A DNA stretch of 64,000 bases from Pseudogemmobacter faecipullorum (GCF_020539525.1 NZ_JACDXX010000006.1:1-64000), one strand, 5' to 3'; positions 7,025 to 16,628 are shown, counted from the stretch's first letter. The notes: generated by a model from the letters alone, not told the origin. Numbers and translations are program-made.

Positions 7025-8841
7025 TGCGTCAGCCTCAGCTTGCTCAGGGTCGAGGCAATCGAGCGGAAGGCGGTGCGGATGTCGACGCCTTTGCCATCTG
7101 CCGAGACATTGAAGAAATATTTCGACTTCGGGGTGCTGGAGCAGTTGCGCAGCAGGTTTTCGCCGCGTGTGGTGGATTCAAACGCAATGCCATAAACCTC
7201 AATGCCGGTTTCCTTTGCCCGGGTGCACAGGCTTTCCAGCTGGCTGTCCATAGTGATTGTGTCGGTCAGGCTGCGGAAATTGTCCATCCAGGTCTTATAG
7301 GTTGCAACGCGGGCCTGCTGTGCTGCAGTGGTGTTGGCAATGCCCGAGATTGCCCGGGCGTAAAGCTCCCATGCCACCCATTGCACCCGGGCTATTGCCC
7401 AGACCTGCTGCCAGCTCTGCCGGGCGGCGCCATTGGGTGCGGTGTAACCGGTCAGACTGGCGGTGCTGCTGGTGCTGAAGCACAGCGCGCTGTCGGGGGC
7501 ACTGCCGGTCCAGGGCCGGGCATGCCATTCCCCATATGTGCCACTGCTGCCCGAGCGGTAATGCGGCACCCAGAACGGCTTGCAGCGTGTGCTGCTGTTG
7601 CTGATCCTGGACTGATGGAAGATCGACATTTTTTTATCTGAAGCCGCGTAATAGATCGGAGAATCGCCGGTGCGGTACTGGGTGTCGTTAAAACGTTCCT
7701 GCTCGAAATGTTCACCATCGGTCATCAGCACGATGATCTTGGTGGTTTCGCGATCCGAATAGGGGGCAGGCCTTGCGGCAAAGACGGCGGGGACGATGCC
7801 GCGCCCGGCAAGGCTGGCGACAACCGGCTGGCTGTCGGGGTCAAGCAAAGCGGTGCCCCATTTCATGCCAAGGTTGATCGCGGTGGCGCCGATCGGCAGC
7901 AGGCCATCAATCTGTGCCTTAAGCTGGACCGGATTGTTATTATGCACCCGCACATAATTGCCGGGGGTATCGGTACACCAGATATTGGAGCGCAGGTTGC
8001 GCCCGTCGGTCGTATGCCCGGTCATTGCCGTGGAATTGTAGCTCTGGGTCGTGGAGGAATATGCATCGGCGAAGGGCACCTGGGGCATGGCCAGCTGACG
8101 CGAGATCGTGGTGGTGCTGTAGGTGTTAAGCGGCAGATCGATGCAATAGCTGTTGGCCGCGCCATGCTTATTGGTGACATTATAGGCCGCGAACAGATCG
8201 GGGCCGAGGTTCACCTGGCCGTTATAGGGCACGATGCTGACCGAAATCAGATCACGGTTGGCTTCTGACAGCACCGCATCGATGAAATCCTTGGCCGCAA
8301 GCTTGAGATTGGTGATCCGGCTGATATTGTTATACATTGAGCCCGAGACATCGAGCACCAGCGCGATCTCGATATGGGTGGTGCGCTGTTCGGCGGTGCT
8401 GGCGTTGATCGCGGCCAGCTGCGGGATATTGAGCAGCGACATGAAGAAATTCGCCGAGATCACATCGGCGCGGGCCTTAACGATGCGGTAGTTCAGCCCC
8501 TCATCAAGCACCACCGAGGTCAGATTGTCGGGCAACCCGGCCTTGGTGAAATAATCCTGCACCAGCGCCTCGGCATGGGCCTGTTCGGTCGCATAGAGAT
8601 CCGAGCGGGCGATCACCTGGGTGAGATTGGCCACCGAAAGCGTGGCACGGTCGAGCGTGTTCTGCACCTGGACCCGGCGCCATTCAAAGCGCATCAGATC
8701 GACCGCAATGCCGCCGGTGACCATCATCAGGAAGATGAAAATCAGCACCAGTGGCGTGACCATGCCGCTTTCTTCCCGCAGGAAGTTTTGCACGGCCTGC
8801 CCCGGGGCGGTCCGCTCTCTCAGATGTGCAATCATCGCCAT
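7021..8841 (-). CDS. TadG-like pilus protein with von Willebrand factor A domain
   Basis: The 606-residue product has an N-terminal cytoplasmic basic segment, REESGMVTP and a membrane helix (LVLIFIFLMMVTGGIAV, about 31-47). A large extracytoplasmic part follows with a vWA domain: the metal-site motif DVSGS is at 164-168, and IVLMTDGEH lies further on. TadG proteins of this shape are outer-surface or periplasmic Tad pilus components. The long insert between strands of the vWA fold (about 240-500) is rich in Ser/Thr/Tyr/Trp and may be the adhesive or variable part; that is inference. It is the first gene of the three-gene unit, with ATG 8841 chosen for its AAAGGG upstream. Confidence 0.85.
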   Translation of the reverse strand: MAMIAHLRERTAPGQAVQNFLREESGMVTPLVLIFIFLMMVTGGIAVDLMRFEWRRVQVQNTLDRATLSVANLTQVIARSDLYATEQAHAEALVQDYFTKAGLPDNLTSVVLDEGLNYRIVKARADVISANFFMSLLNIPQLAAINASTAEQRTTHIEIALVLDVSGSMYNNISRITNLKLAAKDFIDAVLSEANRDLISVSIVPYNGQVNLGPDLFAAYNVTNKHGAANSYCIDLPLNTYSTTTISRQLAMPQVPFADAYSSTTQSYNSTAMTGHTTDGRNLRSNIWCTDTPGNYVRVHNNNPVQLKAQIDGLLPIGATAINLGMKWGTALLDPDSQPVVASLAGRGIVPAVFAARPAPYSDRETTKIIVLMTDGEHFEQERFNDTQYRTGDSPIYYAASDKKMSIFHQSRISNSSTRCKPFWVPHYRSGSSGTYGEWHARPWTGSAPDSALCFSTSSTASLTGYTAPNGAARQSWQQVWAIARVQWVAWELYARAISGIANTTAAQQARVATYKTWMDNFRSLTDTITMDSQLESLCTRAKETGIEVYGIAFESTTRGENLLRNCSSTPKSKYFFNVSADGKGVDIRTAFRSIASTLSKLRLTQ

Positions 8842-9168
8842 TGATCTGCCCTTTTCAGCCGGACAAATCCCCGGCTCTCAATTGTGAAGACCAGGGGATA
8901 TCTCCCGAACCAGCCGATCCTGGACCCCGGTTCAGGCTGAATTATGGCGTGGATCCGGCAACCTGCGGGTTTTCCGGTGAAGCTGAAACGATCCTGCAGC
9001 CACATTTTCCATTGTCTGCAACCGGGCCCGGGCCAGCGCAGCCGGGCTCAGGGCAGGCTGGTGCGAATCATCGGTGAAACCGGCGGAATATGCAGGGCTG
9101 CCACCGCGTGCCGTTGAACCGCCGCGCGATCACTGCCACTAAGGGAAGCAGGATTCCCGGAGTGTCAG
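8842..9168. other. Divergent intergenic region, tadG-like / soxB
   Basis: These 327 bases separate two divergently transcribed operons and must hold both promoters. I see a GGAG ribosome binding site before soxB (CCCGGAGTGTCAG) but no convincing -35/-10 pair, regulator palindrome or small gene. Confidence 0.4.
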
Positions 9169-10419
9169 ATGCGCTATTCAGGCTGGAAAGTTTTCACCGA
9201 AGGATTGCGCGGCAACCGGGGCTGGAAAGCCCTCTGGCGCGACCCGGCCCCCAAGGCCGAATATGATGCGGTGATCATCGGCGGCGGGGGCCATGGTCTC
9301 TCGACCGCCTATTATCTGGCGAAGAACCACGGCATGACCAATATTGCCGTGCTCGAGAAGGGCTATCTCGGCGGCGGCAATGTCGGGCGCAATACCACCA
9401 TCGTGCGCGCCAATTACTTCCTGCCCGGCAATTCTGAATTCTACAGCCACAGTCTGAAGCTCTGGGAGGGGCTGGAGCGTGAGCTGAATTACAACGTCAT
9501 GCACAGCCAGCGCGGGCTGATCAATCTGTTCCATTCCGACGGCCAGCGCGATGCCTTCGTGCGGCGCGGCAATGCCATGGTGAACCAGGGCGATGATGCG
9601 GTGCTGCTCGACCGCGAGGGCGTTCGTGAGATGCTGCCCTATCTCGATTTTGAGCAGACCCGCTTCCCGATCTATGGCGGGCTTTTGCATGCCCGGGGCG
9701 GCACGGCGCGCCATGATGCCGTGGCCTGGGGCTATGCCCGCGGCGCTGACAGCCGTGGCGTCGATCTGATCCAGAATTGCGAAGTGACCGGTATCGAGAC
9801 CGATAATGGCCGGGTGCGGGGGGTGCAGACGACCCGCGGCGTGATCCGGGCGAAGAAAGTGGCGATCATCACCGCCGGACGCTCGGGCCAGGTGGCGGCC
9901 ATGGCCGGGCTGCGCCTGCCGGTCGAGAGCCATATCCTCCAGGCCTTTGTCACCGAAGGGTTAAAGCCGGTCATTGATCATGTGATCAGCTTTGGCATGG
10001 GGCATTTCTACATCAGCCAGTCCGACAAGGGTGGCCTCGTCTTTGGCGGCGATCTGGATTTCTACGCCTCCTATGCGCAGCGCGGCAATCTGCCGATGGC
10101 TGAGCATGTGATGGAGGCGGGCATGACGCTGATGCCGATGATCGGCCGCGCCAAAGTGCTGCGCTCCTGGGGCGGGATCATGGATATGACGCCGGACGGC
10201 TCGCCGGTGATCGATAAGACCCCGGTCGAGGGGCTGTTTATCGATTGCGGCTGGAATTACGGCGGTTTCAAAGCCGTGCCGGCCTCGGGCTGGTGCATGG
10301 CGCATCTGATGGCCACCGGCGAAAGCCATGACTTCGCAAAACGCTTCCGGCTGAACCGTTTCCTGACCGGCGATCTGCTGGATGAAGAGGGAACCGGCAG
10401 CCAGCATAATCTGCACTGA
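9169..10419 (+). CDS. soxB: Sarcosine oxidase beta subunit
   Basis: This is a subunit of the heterotetrameric sarcosine oxidase that oxidatively demethylates sarcosine to glycine, passing the one-carbon unit to tetrahydrofolate. The dinucleotide-binding motif AVIIGGGGHGLSTAYYLA is at residues 34-51. GGTARHDAV contains His182, which matches the position where the family attaches FMN covalently. The C-terminus DGSPVIDKTP...FIDCGWNYGGFK fits the DAO fold. The length of 416 residues is usual. It heads the soxBDAG operon; soxD follows after 93 bases. The source of substrate is probably glycine betaine, dimethylglycine or creatine breakdown. Confidence 0.95.
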   Translation: MRYSGWKVFTEGLRGNRGWKALWRDPAPKAEYDAVIIGGGGHGLSTAYYLAKNHGMTNIAVLEKGYLGGGNVGRNTTIVRANYFLPGNSEFYSHSLKLWEGLERELNYNVMHSQRGLINLFHSDGQRDAFVRRGNAMVNQGDDAVLLDREGVREMLPYLDFEQTRFPIYGGLLHARGGTARHDAVAWGYARGADSRGVDLIQNCEVTGIETDNGRVRGVQTTRGVIRAKKVAIITAGRSGQVAAMAGLRLPVESHILQAFVTEGLKPVIDHVISFGMGHFYISQSDKGGLVFGGDLDFYASYAQRGNLPMAEHVMEAGMTLMPMIGRAKVLRSWGGIMDMTPDGSPVIDKTPVEGLFIDCGWNYGGFKAVPASGWCMAHLMATGESHDFAKRFRLNRFLTGDLLDEEGTGSQHNLH

Positions 10420-10512
10420 GACTGCGCCTGTGATCAAAACCCTGCCTCTGAGCGCCCGCCTGGCCCTCTGCCTGGCCCGCCTCGTGTCCCTCCCCGTGAC
10501 CGGAGCCCTGAA

Positions 10513-10785
10513 ATGCGTCTGACCTGTCCGCTCTGCGGCCCGCGTGACCGTCGTGAATTCTATTATCAGGGGGCTGAGGCCTGGCTGAACCGTCCCGGTC
10601 AGGGCGCCCCGGCCGAGGCCTGGGATCAGTATCTGCATCTGCGCGACAACCCGGCCGGCCAGACCCGCGATCTGTGGTATCACGAACAGGGCTGCGGCCA
10701 GTGGCTGCTGGTCACCCGCTCGACCATCACCCATGAGATTTCCGCCGTAGAGCTGGTGGCACTGCGCGAGGGGGAAGGGGCATGA
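10513..10785 (+). CDS. soxD: Sarcosine oxidase delta subunit
   Basis: The 90-residue protein binds zinc in the heterotetrameric sarcosine oxidase. The expected ligands are all present: Cys5 and Cys8 (LTCPLCG) and His57 and Cys61 (YHEQGCGQW). Length and motif order match the family. Its stop overlaps the start of soxA by four bases (ATGA), indicating coupled translation. Confidence 0.95.
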   Translation: MRLTCPLCGPRDRREFYYQGAEAWLNRPGQGAPAEAWDQYLHLRDNPAGQTRDLWYHEQGCGQWLLVTRSTITHEISAVELVALREGEGA

Positions 10786-13697
10786 GGATTGAAGGCAAAG
10801 GTCTGATCGACCGCTCGCGCCCGGTGAGCTTCCGCTTTGATGGCCGCAGCTATCAGGGCTATCGCGGCGATACGCTCGCCTCGGCTTTGCTGGCGAATGG
10901 GGTGAAGCTTTTCGGGCGTTCCTTCAAATACCACCGCCCGCGTGGCGTGCTGAGCGCCAGATCCGAAGAGCCGAATGCCCTGGTTGAGGTTTTGGGCAAG
11001 ACGAACCGCACCCCCAATGTCCGCGCCACCATGCAGGAGATTTTTGAGGGGCTGGAGACCCGTAGCCAGAACCGGATCGGGCCGTTGCGCTGGGATCTGC
11101 TGGCGGTGAATGACCTCGCCGCGCCCTTCCTCGGCGCAGGCTTTTACTACAAGACCTTCATGTGGCCGCGCCGGTTCTGGGAGGGGCTTTATGAGCCGCT
11201 GATCCGCCGTGCCGCGGGGCTTGGCAGCCTGTCGGGCGCCCATGACGAGGGGGTCTATGAAAAGGCCTGGGCGCATTGTGACTTGCTGGTGATCGGGGCC
11301 GGGCCTGCCGGGCTGATCGCGGCTTTGCAGGCGGCGCGCTCGGGCGCGGATGTGGTGCTATGCGAGGAACATGCGGCGCTGGGCGGGCGGCTTTTGTCAG
11401 ACCCCGGCCAGATCGGCGATCAGGCGGCGCTGAACTGGGTAGCGGGCGTCGAGGCCGAGCTGCGCAGCCTCGCCAATGTCCGCATCCTGACCCGGACCAC
11501 GGTGACCGGGGCCTATGACGGCGGTACTTACGGCGCGCTGGAGCGTGTGGGGCTGCACCGGCCCGCGCGCCCGCATCTGCCGCGCGAATGTTTCTGGCGC
11601 ATCGTGGCGCGCCGCACCATCCTCGCCTCGGGCGCGCAGGAGCGCCATATCGCCTTTCCGATGAATGACCGGCCGGGCATCATGCTGGCCTCGGCGCTGC
11701 GCAGCTATCTCAACCGCTACGGCGTGGTGCCGGGTAAACGCGTCACGCTTTTCGCCGCCAATGACGGCGCCCGCGCCACCGCGCGTGAGCTGATGGCGGC
11801 GGGGGTGCAGGTCGCGGCGATCATCGACCCGCGCGAGGATGCCTCGCTGATCGAGGATTGTCAGGTCTATGCCGGGGCCGGGGTGATCGACACCCGCGGC
11901 CGGCATGGGCTGAAATCGATCAAGGTGAGGAAAGGTGCAGAAGTCTTTGATATCGAGACCGATCTGCTGGCAGTCTCGGGCGGCTGGAACCCGGGCCTGC
12001 ATCTGACCTGCCATATGAATGGCCGGCCGCGCTGGAGCGAGGATCTGGCGGCTTTCGTGCCGATGGAGGGGGCAGTGCCCGGGCTGGTGGCAACCGGTGC
12101 GGCCAGTGGCAGCTTCTCGACCCATGGCGCGCTGAGCTCGGGCCAGGCCGCTGCGCTTGGCGCTTTGCAGGCCCTGGATCTGCGCGCCGCCGACTGCCCG
12201 CTGCCCGCGGCCGAGGATCGGCCCTATAGCCACCGCGCCATCTGGGCGGTGGAGGGTAAGGGCCGGGCCTGGCTCGACCTGGCCAATGATGTGACGGTCA
12301 AGGATGTGGTCCAGTCCGCGCGTGAGGGCCTTGCCTCGGTCGAGCATATGAAACGCTATACAACGCAGGGCATGGCGCCGGATCAGGGCAAAAATTCCTC
12401 GGTGGCGGCGCTGGCGGTGCTGGCCGATGCGACGGGGCGCGATATTGCCGGCACCGGCATCACCACCTTCCGCCCGCCCTATGTGCCGGTCTCCATTGCC
12501 GCCATGGGCGCGGGGGGCCGGGCCAAGGGCTTTGCGCCCGAGCGCTTCCTGACCTCGGATCAGGCCAGCCGTGACCGGCTTGCGCCGATGATCGAGGCCG
12601 GGCTCTGGTATCGCCCCTCCTATTTCCCGAAACCGGGCGAGACCAGCTGGCGCGAGGCCTGCGACCGCGAGGTGCGTATGGTGCGCGAGGCGGTGGGCGT
12701 CACCGATGTCTCGACTTTGGGCAAGATTGAGCTGCAGGGGCCGGATGTCGGGCGCTTCCTCGATCTGGTCTATACCAACCGCATGTCCTCTCTGGCGGTC
12801 GGCAGGGTGCGCTACGGCGTGATGCTGCGCGAAGACGGTATGGTGATGGATGACGGCACCTGCGCCAGGATCAGCGACACCCGCTGGGTGATCACCACCA
12901 CCACCGCCGCGGCCGGCCAGGTGATGCGCCATCTCGACTGGGTGCAGCAGGCGTTCTGTGCCCATCTGCAGCTGCGTTTCACCTCGGTGACTGAGGCCTG
13001 GGCGCAGTTTGCCGTCGCGGGGCCAAAGGCGCGGGCTCTGCTCGACACTCTGCTCGAAACCCCGGTCGGTGATCTGCCCTTCATGGGAATGCGGCAGACC
13101 AGGCTCGGCGGGCTGACGGCGCGGCTTTTCCGTATCTCCTTCTCGGGCGAGGAGGGCTATGAGCTGGCGGTTCCGGCCGATTACGGCGAGGCCTTGTTCC
13201 GCGATCTGGTGGCGCGGGCCGAGGTGATGGGTGGCGGGCCTTATGGCATGGAGGCGCTCAATGTGCTGCGCATTGAGAAGGGCTTCCTGACCCATGCCGA
13301 GATTGACGGCCGGGTGACGGCGGAGGATCTCGGCCTTGGTGCGATGGTGGTGCGGAAGAAAGATTGTATCGGTCAGGGCGCGAGCCAGCGTCCGGGGCTG
13401 CTGGCCGCCGGACGCGGCCAGCTGGTCGGGCTGAAAGCGGATCAGCCGATCAGTGCCGGGGCGCATCTCTTCGCCCCGGGCGGTGAGCTGACTGCGGCGG
13501 CGAGCGAGGGGCATGTGAGCTCGGTCTGCTATTCGCCCACGCTTGGCTGCTGGCTGGGGCTTGCCCTGCTGAAAGACGGGCGGGCGCGGCATGGCGCAAA
13601 AATCCGGCTGGTCGATCATATGCGCAGCCTCGACGTGATCTGCGATATCGCTGATCCGGTGTTCTTTGACCCTGAGGGAGGGCGGATGCGTGCCTGA
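10782..13697 (+). CDS. soxA: Sarcosine oxidase alpha subunit
   Basis: The large (971-residue) subunit binds NAD and folate. The N-terminal roughly 100 residues form the ferredoxin-like domain that lacks an iron-sulfur cluster in this family (SFRFDGRSYQGYRGDTLASALLANG). A Rossmann motif LLVIGAGPAGLIAALQAA follows at about 168-185, and the C-terminal roughly 400 residues are an aminomethyltransferase (GcvT) fold with a folate site (SFSGEEGYELAVP). It is coupled to soxD upstream and overlaps soxG downstream by 8 bases. No frameshift or missing domain is visible. Confidence 0.95.
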   Translation: MRIEGKGLIDRSRPVSFRFDGRSYQGYRGDTLASALLANGVKLFGRSFKYHRPRGVLSARSEEPNALVEVLGKTNRTPNVRATMQEIFEGLETRSQNRIGPLRWDLLAVNDLAAPFLGAGFYYKTFMWPRRFWEGLYEPLIRRAAGLGSLSGAHDEGVYEKAWAHCDLLVIGAGPAGLIAALQAARSGADVVLCEEHAALGGRLLSDPGQIGDQAALNWVAGVEAELRSLANVRILTRTTVTGAYDGGTYGALERVGLHRPARPHLPRECFWRIVARRTILASGAQERHIAFPMNDRPGIMLASALRSYLNRYGVVPGKRVTLFAANDGARATARELMAAGVQVAAIIDPREDASLIEDCQVYAGAGVIDTRGRHGLKSIKVRKGAEVFDIETDLLAVSGGWNPGLHLTCHMNGRPRWSEDLAAFVPMEGAVPGLVATGAASGSFSTHGALSSGQAAALGALQALDLRAADCPLPAAEDRPYSHRAIWAVEGKGRAWLDLANDVTVKDVVQSAREGLASVEHMKRYTTQGMAPDQGKNSSVAALAVLADATGRDIAGTGITTFRPPYVPVSIAAMGAGGRAKGFAPERFLTSDQASRDRLAPMIEAGLWYRPSYFPKPGETSWREACDREVRMVREAVGVTDVSTLGKIELQGPDVGRFLDLVYTNRMSSLAVGRVRYGVMLREDGMVMDDGTCARISDTRWVITTTTAAAGQVMRHLDWVQQAFCAHLQLRFTSVTEAWAQFAVAGPKARALLDTLLETPVGDLPFMGMRQTRLGGLTARLFRISFSGEEGYELAVPADYGEALFRDLVARAEVMGGGPYGMEALNVLRIEKGFLTHAEIDGRVTAEDLGLGAMVVRKKDCIGQGASQRPGLLAAGRGQLVGLKADQPISAGAHLFAPGGELTAAASEGHVSSVCYSPTLGCWLGLALLKDGRARHGAKIRLVDHMRSLDVICDIADPVFFDPEGGRMRA

Positions 13698-14250
13698 ACT
13701 GATCGCCAGAACCGCCTTGCAGGATGAGGCCGCGCTGCAGCTCGGCGGGCTTGAGCTCAGCGTGCTGACCCCTGGCCCGCTGACCGGCATTGCCCTTTAT
13801 CCTGGCGCTGCCGCCGGAAGTGATCCGCTGCTGGCCGGGCTGGGGCTGCCCTTCCCGTCACCCGGAAAATTCAGGGAAAGCAACGGTGTGACCCTGGCCT
13901 GGAGCGGGCGCGATGAGGCGCTGCTGATCGGGGCAGAACCGCCCGCCGGGCTGGAAGACCAGGCCGCAGTCACCGCCCAGAGCGGCGGCCTGGCCGGGCT
14001 GGCGCTGCGCGGTCAGGCGGCGGCCGGGGCGCTGGCGCGGCTGGTCGCGCTCGATCTGCGCCCCTCTGCTTTCCCGCCCGGCTCAGCGGCCCGCACCGGG
14101 CTGAACCATATCCCGGCGCTGATCCTGGCGCGGGATGAGGGCTATGACATCTTCGTTTTCCGCTCGATGGCGCGCAGCGCCTGGAATGAGCTGTCGGAGG
14201 TGATGCAGCATCTGGCCGCGCGCCAGCCCGCGCCGCTGCCGGGGCGATAA
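13690..14250 (+). CDS. soxG: Sarcosine oxidase gamma subunit
   Basis: The 186-residue subunit stabilises the sarcosine oxidase complex and is structurally like part of GcvT. I chose GTG at 13690: it has GAGGGAGG about 8 bases upstream and gives the usual start (PELIARTAL...). The earlier in-frame TTG at 13666 has no ribosome binding site. The end contains the conserved DIFVFRSMARSAWNEL. It is the last gene of soxBDAG. No one-carbon genes such as glyA or purU adjoin the operon in this window. Confidence 0.9.
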   Translation: MPELIARTALQDEAALQLGGLELSVLTPGPLTGIALYPGAAAGSDPLLAGLGLPFPSPGKFRESNGVTLAWSGRDEALLIGAEPPAGLEDQAAVTAQSGGLAGLALRGQAAAGALARLVALDLRPSAFPPGSAARTGLNHIPALILARDEGYDIFVFRSMARSAWNELSEVMQHLAARQPAPLPGR

Positions 14251-14351
14251 ATCCTTCTGCCTGAGCGGCGGTTCTGAGAAGAAAACCGGCGGCGGGAAGC
14301 TGCCGGGCAGAAAAACATCACTGGCAAGTCCTCTCAGCCGGGGTTAATGGT

Positions 14352-14375
14352 TTCTGAAACAAGTTTTCAGGAAAT
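14352..14375. promoter_or_regulatory. Short inverted repeat overlapping the RBS of the DegT gene
   Basis: TTTCTGAAA and TTTTCAGGAAA flank a four-base centre just before the ATG at 14382, and the right arm contains the likely ribosome binding site AGGAAA. It could be an operator or a translation-limiting hairpin. No matching site is seen elsewhere. Confidence 0.3.
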
Positions 14376-14381
14376 CTGAAC

Positions 14382-15593
14382 ATGGCGCCCGACGGACAAG
14401 CCCCGATCATCGAACAGACTGCAGGTAAGGCACCGGATCTGCACGAGGCCGAGCCGATCCCGGCCGCGGCCCGCGCCGCGATTGAAGAGCTGCTGCAATC
14501 GGCTGATCTGTTTCGCTATAACGCGCCGAAAGATGCGCCGGTGGCTTTGCTGGAAAGCGAATTTGCGGAACTCCTGGGCGCGAAATATGCCCTCGCCGTG
14601 TCTTCCTGCTCGGCGGCTCTCTTCCTGACCATGAAGGCGCTGGATCTGAAGCCGGGCGATCGGGTGCTGATCCCGGCCTTTACCTTTGCTGCCGTGCCCT
14701 CGGCGGTGGTCCATGCCGAATGTGTGCCGGTTCTGGTCGAGGTGGGCGCGAATATGCGCATCGATATGGCCGATTTCGCGGCCAAACTGCCGGGCGCCAA
14801 GGCGGTGCTGATCAGCCATATGCGCGGCCATACCTCGGATATGGATGCGATCATGGCGCTTTGCGATGCGGCGGGCATCCCGGTGATCGAGGATGCGGCG
14901 CATTCGCTTGGCACTTTGTGGAATGGCCGTAAGGTCGGCACCATCGGCAAGGCGGGCTGTTTCAGCTTCCAGTCCTATAAAATGGTCAATGCCGGCGAAG
15001 GCGGCATGATGATCACCGATGATCCCGAGCTGGCGGCGCGCGCCATCATCATGTCGGGCGCCTATGAGGAAAACTGGAAAAAGCACGGCGGGCTGCAGAA
15101 CAGCTTCTGCGAATGGCAGAATAAGCTGCCGCTCTATAATGTGCGGATGCAGAACCTTTCGGCGGCAGTGATCCGGCCGCAGCTGGAACTGGTCCAGGGC
15201 CGGGTGGTCCAGGGCCGCGACAATCATGATTACATGGCGGCACAGCTGAACGCCTGCCCCTGGCTCAATGTGCCCGATGCTTTGCCGCAGGAGCTGCGCG
15301 CGCCGGATTCGATCCAGTTCATGCTGAAAGGCGCCTGGAGCGATGACGAGGCCCGCGCTTTCCAGGCGGCAGCAAAAGCCAAAGGCGTGCCGGTGCAGAT
15401 CTTTGGCCTTTCTGAGGGCAATGCCCGGGCCTTCTGGAACTGGCAGTTCCTTGGCGAGGCGCCCGAGCTGCCGCAGACCCGCGCCATGCTGATGCGCGCC
15501 TGCGATCTGCGCCTGCCGGTGCGGCTGAGCAAGGCCGATCTGGATTACCTGGCCGAGGCGGTGGTCTCGGCGGCGGTCTCGGTCAAGGGCTGA
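14382..15593 (+). CDS. DegT/DnrJ/EryC1-family PLP aminotransferase
   Basis: The 403-residue protein is a PLP-dependent aminotransferase of the sugar-aminotransferase (DegT/AHBA synthase) fold. Visible marks are SSCSAALFLTMKAL (phosphate-binding region, about 74-86), IPAFTFAAVPSAV, VIEDAAHSLG (about 168-177, the Asp that holds the PLP ring nitrogen) and the Schiff-base Lys200 in SFQSYKMVNAGEGG. The substrate cannot be read from the sequence, and no nucleotide-sugar or polysaccharide genes surround it. It lies between soxG and a convergent LysR gene. An amino-group transfer role in one-carbon or amine metabolism is possible but unproven. Confidence 0.85.
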   Translation: MAPDGQAPIIEQTAGKAPDLHEAEPIPAAARAAIEELLQSADLFRYNAPKDAPVALLESEFAELLGAKYALAVSSCSAALFLTMKALDLKPGDRVLIPAFTFAAVPSAVVHAECVPVLVEVGANMRIDMADFAAKLPGAKAVLISHMRGHTSDMDAIMALCDAAGIPVIEDAAHSLGTLWNGRKVGTIGKAGCFSFQSYKMVNAGEGGMMITDDPELAARAIIMSGAYEENWKKHGGLQNSFCEWQNKLPLYNVRMQNLSAAVIRPQLELVQGRVVQGRDNHDYMAAQLNACPWLNVPDALPQELRAPDSIQFMLKGAWSDDEARAFQAAAKAKGVPVQIFGLSEGNARAFWNWQFLGEAPELPQTRAMLMRACDLRLPVRLSKADLDYLAEAVVSAAVSVKG

Positions 15594-15612
15594 GATCGGG
15601 TTCGGGTCTCTG

Positions 15613-15642
15613 AAAGGCGCGTCCCCCGGGGGCGCGCCTTTT
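15613..15642. terminator. Bidirectional rho-independent terminator
   Basis: AAGGCGCG...CGCGCCTT with an inner CCCCC/GGGGG stem, followed by TTTT on the plus strand and AAA on the other side. It lies between the convergent DegT and LysR genes. Confidence 0.8.
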
Positions 15643-15645
15643 GCA

Positions 15646-16617
15646 TTACAGCAGGCTCAGCTGACCCTTCAGCCAGGGCAGATCCTGCAGCGCAGGCTCG
15701 ACCACAATCTCGCTGATCAGCCCGCGCAGCTGCTCTGCGATCAGCGCCGGAATATCGCGCAGCACCCCGGCCCGCGCCTGCAGCGACAGGCTGCGCGACA
15801 AAGGCGTATAGGGCAGGGGCAGCACCTCAATCACATCGCGGAAGCGGCGGGCCTGATGCAAGGCAAGGGGCGGCAATATGGCCTGGCCCTCACCGGCGGC
15901 CACCATGGCGAGGATGGCGTGATAGCTGTCGAGCTCAAACCGCGCCGCCGGACGCTGGCCCTCACGCAAAAGATGCGCGGCAATCTGGCGGCCCATCAGA
16001 TGGCGGGTCGAATACTGGATCAGCGGCAGACCGGCGCCGCCGCCCTTTGGCTGGATGGCGAGGAAGGGCTCGCGCAGCAGCGCATGGGTCTCGCGCTCCT
16101 CAGTCAGAGGCTCTTCGGCGCCGCGTTCGCCGTAAGGCAGGTCAGCGGCCACCACCAGATCGAGCGCCCTTGCATCGAGCTTTTCCAAAAGCCGGTGCGA
16201 GGGGCCGGTCTCGAGCAGAAAGCGGCAGCCCGGCAGATCTCTGGCCAGACGTGACAACAGGCGCGGCGTCACATCGCCCTCAAAATCCTCGATCATGCCA
16301 AGGCGCAAAGTGGTCAGCCCGGCCAGATCGGCCCGCGCCAGTTCGGCCCGCGCCTCCTGGGCGGCATTGAGCATGGTCCAGGCATGGCGGCGAAACATCG
16401 TGCCCGCGGGCGTCATCCGCACCGGCCGGGCCGAGCGGTCGAGCAGCACCGTGCCAAGCGCCGCCTCCAGCCCGGTCAGCTGCTGGCTGACCGCCGAGGG
16501 GCTGACGCCGAGGCGGCGCGCGGCGGCGGAAATCGCGCCTTCCTCAGCCGTGGCGAGAAAAACCTCAATCCCCCAGAGCGTCACGCGCCCTTCAGCTGCG
16601 GTCAGTGTGGCAGACAT
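15646..16617 (-). CDS. LysR-family transcriptional regulator
   Basis: The 323-residue protein has an N-terminal winged helix-turn-helix (about 13-72, GAISAAARRLGVSPSAVSQQLTGLE) and a C-terminal substrate-binding-like effector domain (about 100-310). Its target is not evident. The two neighbours are convergent DegT and same-strand phaR, so the typical divergent target arrangement is missing. The DNA-binding domain looks intact. The ATG at 16617 is 33 bases from other signals and was not tested further. Confidence 0.85.
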   Translation of the reverse strand: MSATLTAAEGRVTLWGIEVFLATAEEGAISAAARRLGVSPSAVSQQLTGLEAALGTVLLDRSARPVRMTPAGTMFRRHAWTMLNAAQEARAELARADLAGLTTLRLGMIEDFEGDVTPRLLSRLARDLPGCRFLLETGPSHRLLEKLDARALDLVVAADLPYGERGAEEPLTEERETHALLREPFLAIQPKGGGAGLPLIQYSTRHLMGRQIAAHLLREGQRPAARFELDSYHAILAMVAAGEGQAILPPLALHQARRFRDVIEVLPLPYTPLSRSLSLQARAGVLRDIPALIAEQLRGLISEIVVEPALQDLPWLKGQLSLL

Positions 16618-16628
16618 AGAAAGGGAGC

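Noticed and set aside
11397-13790. Minus-strand open frame of nearly 800 codons opposite soxA
   Set aside because: It mirrors the codon pattern of soxA, is rich in His/Gln/Arg/Pro and has no domain. Such frames are normal shadows in GC-rich genes.
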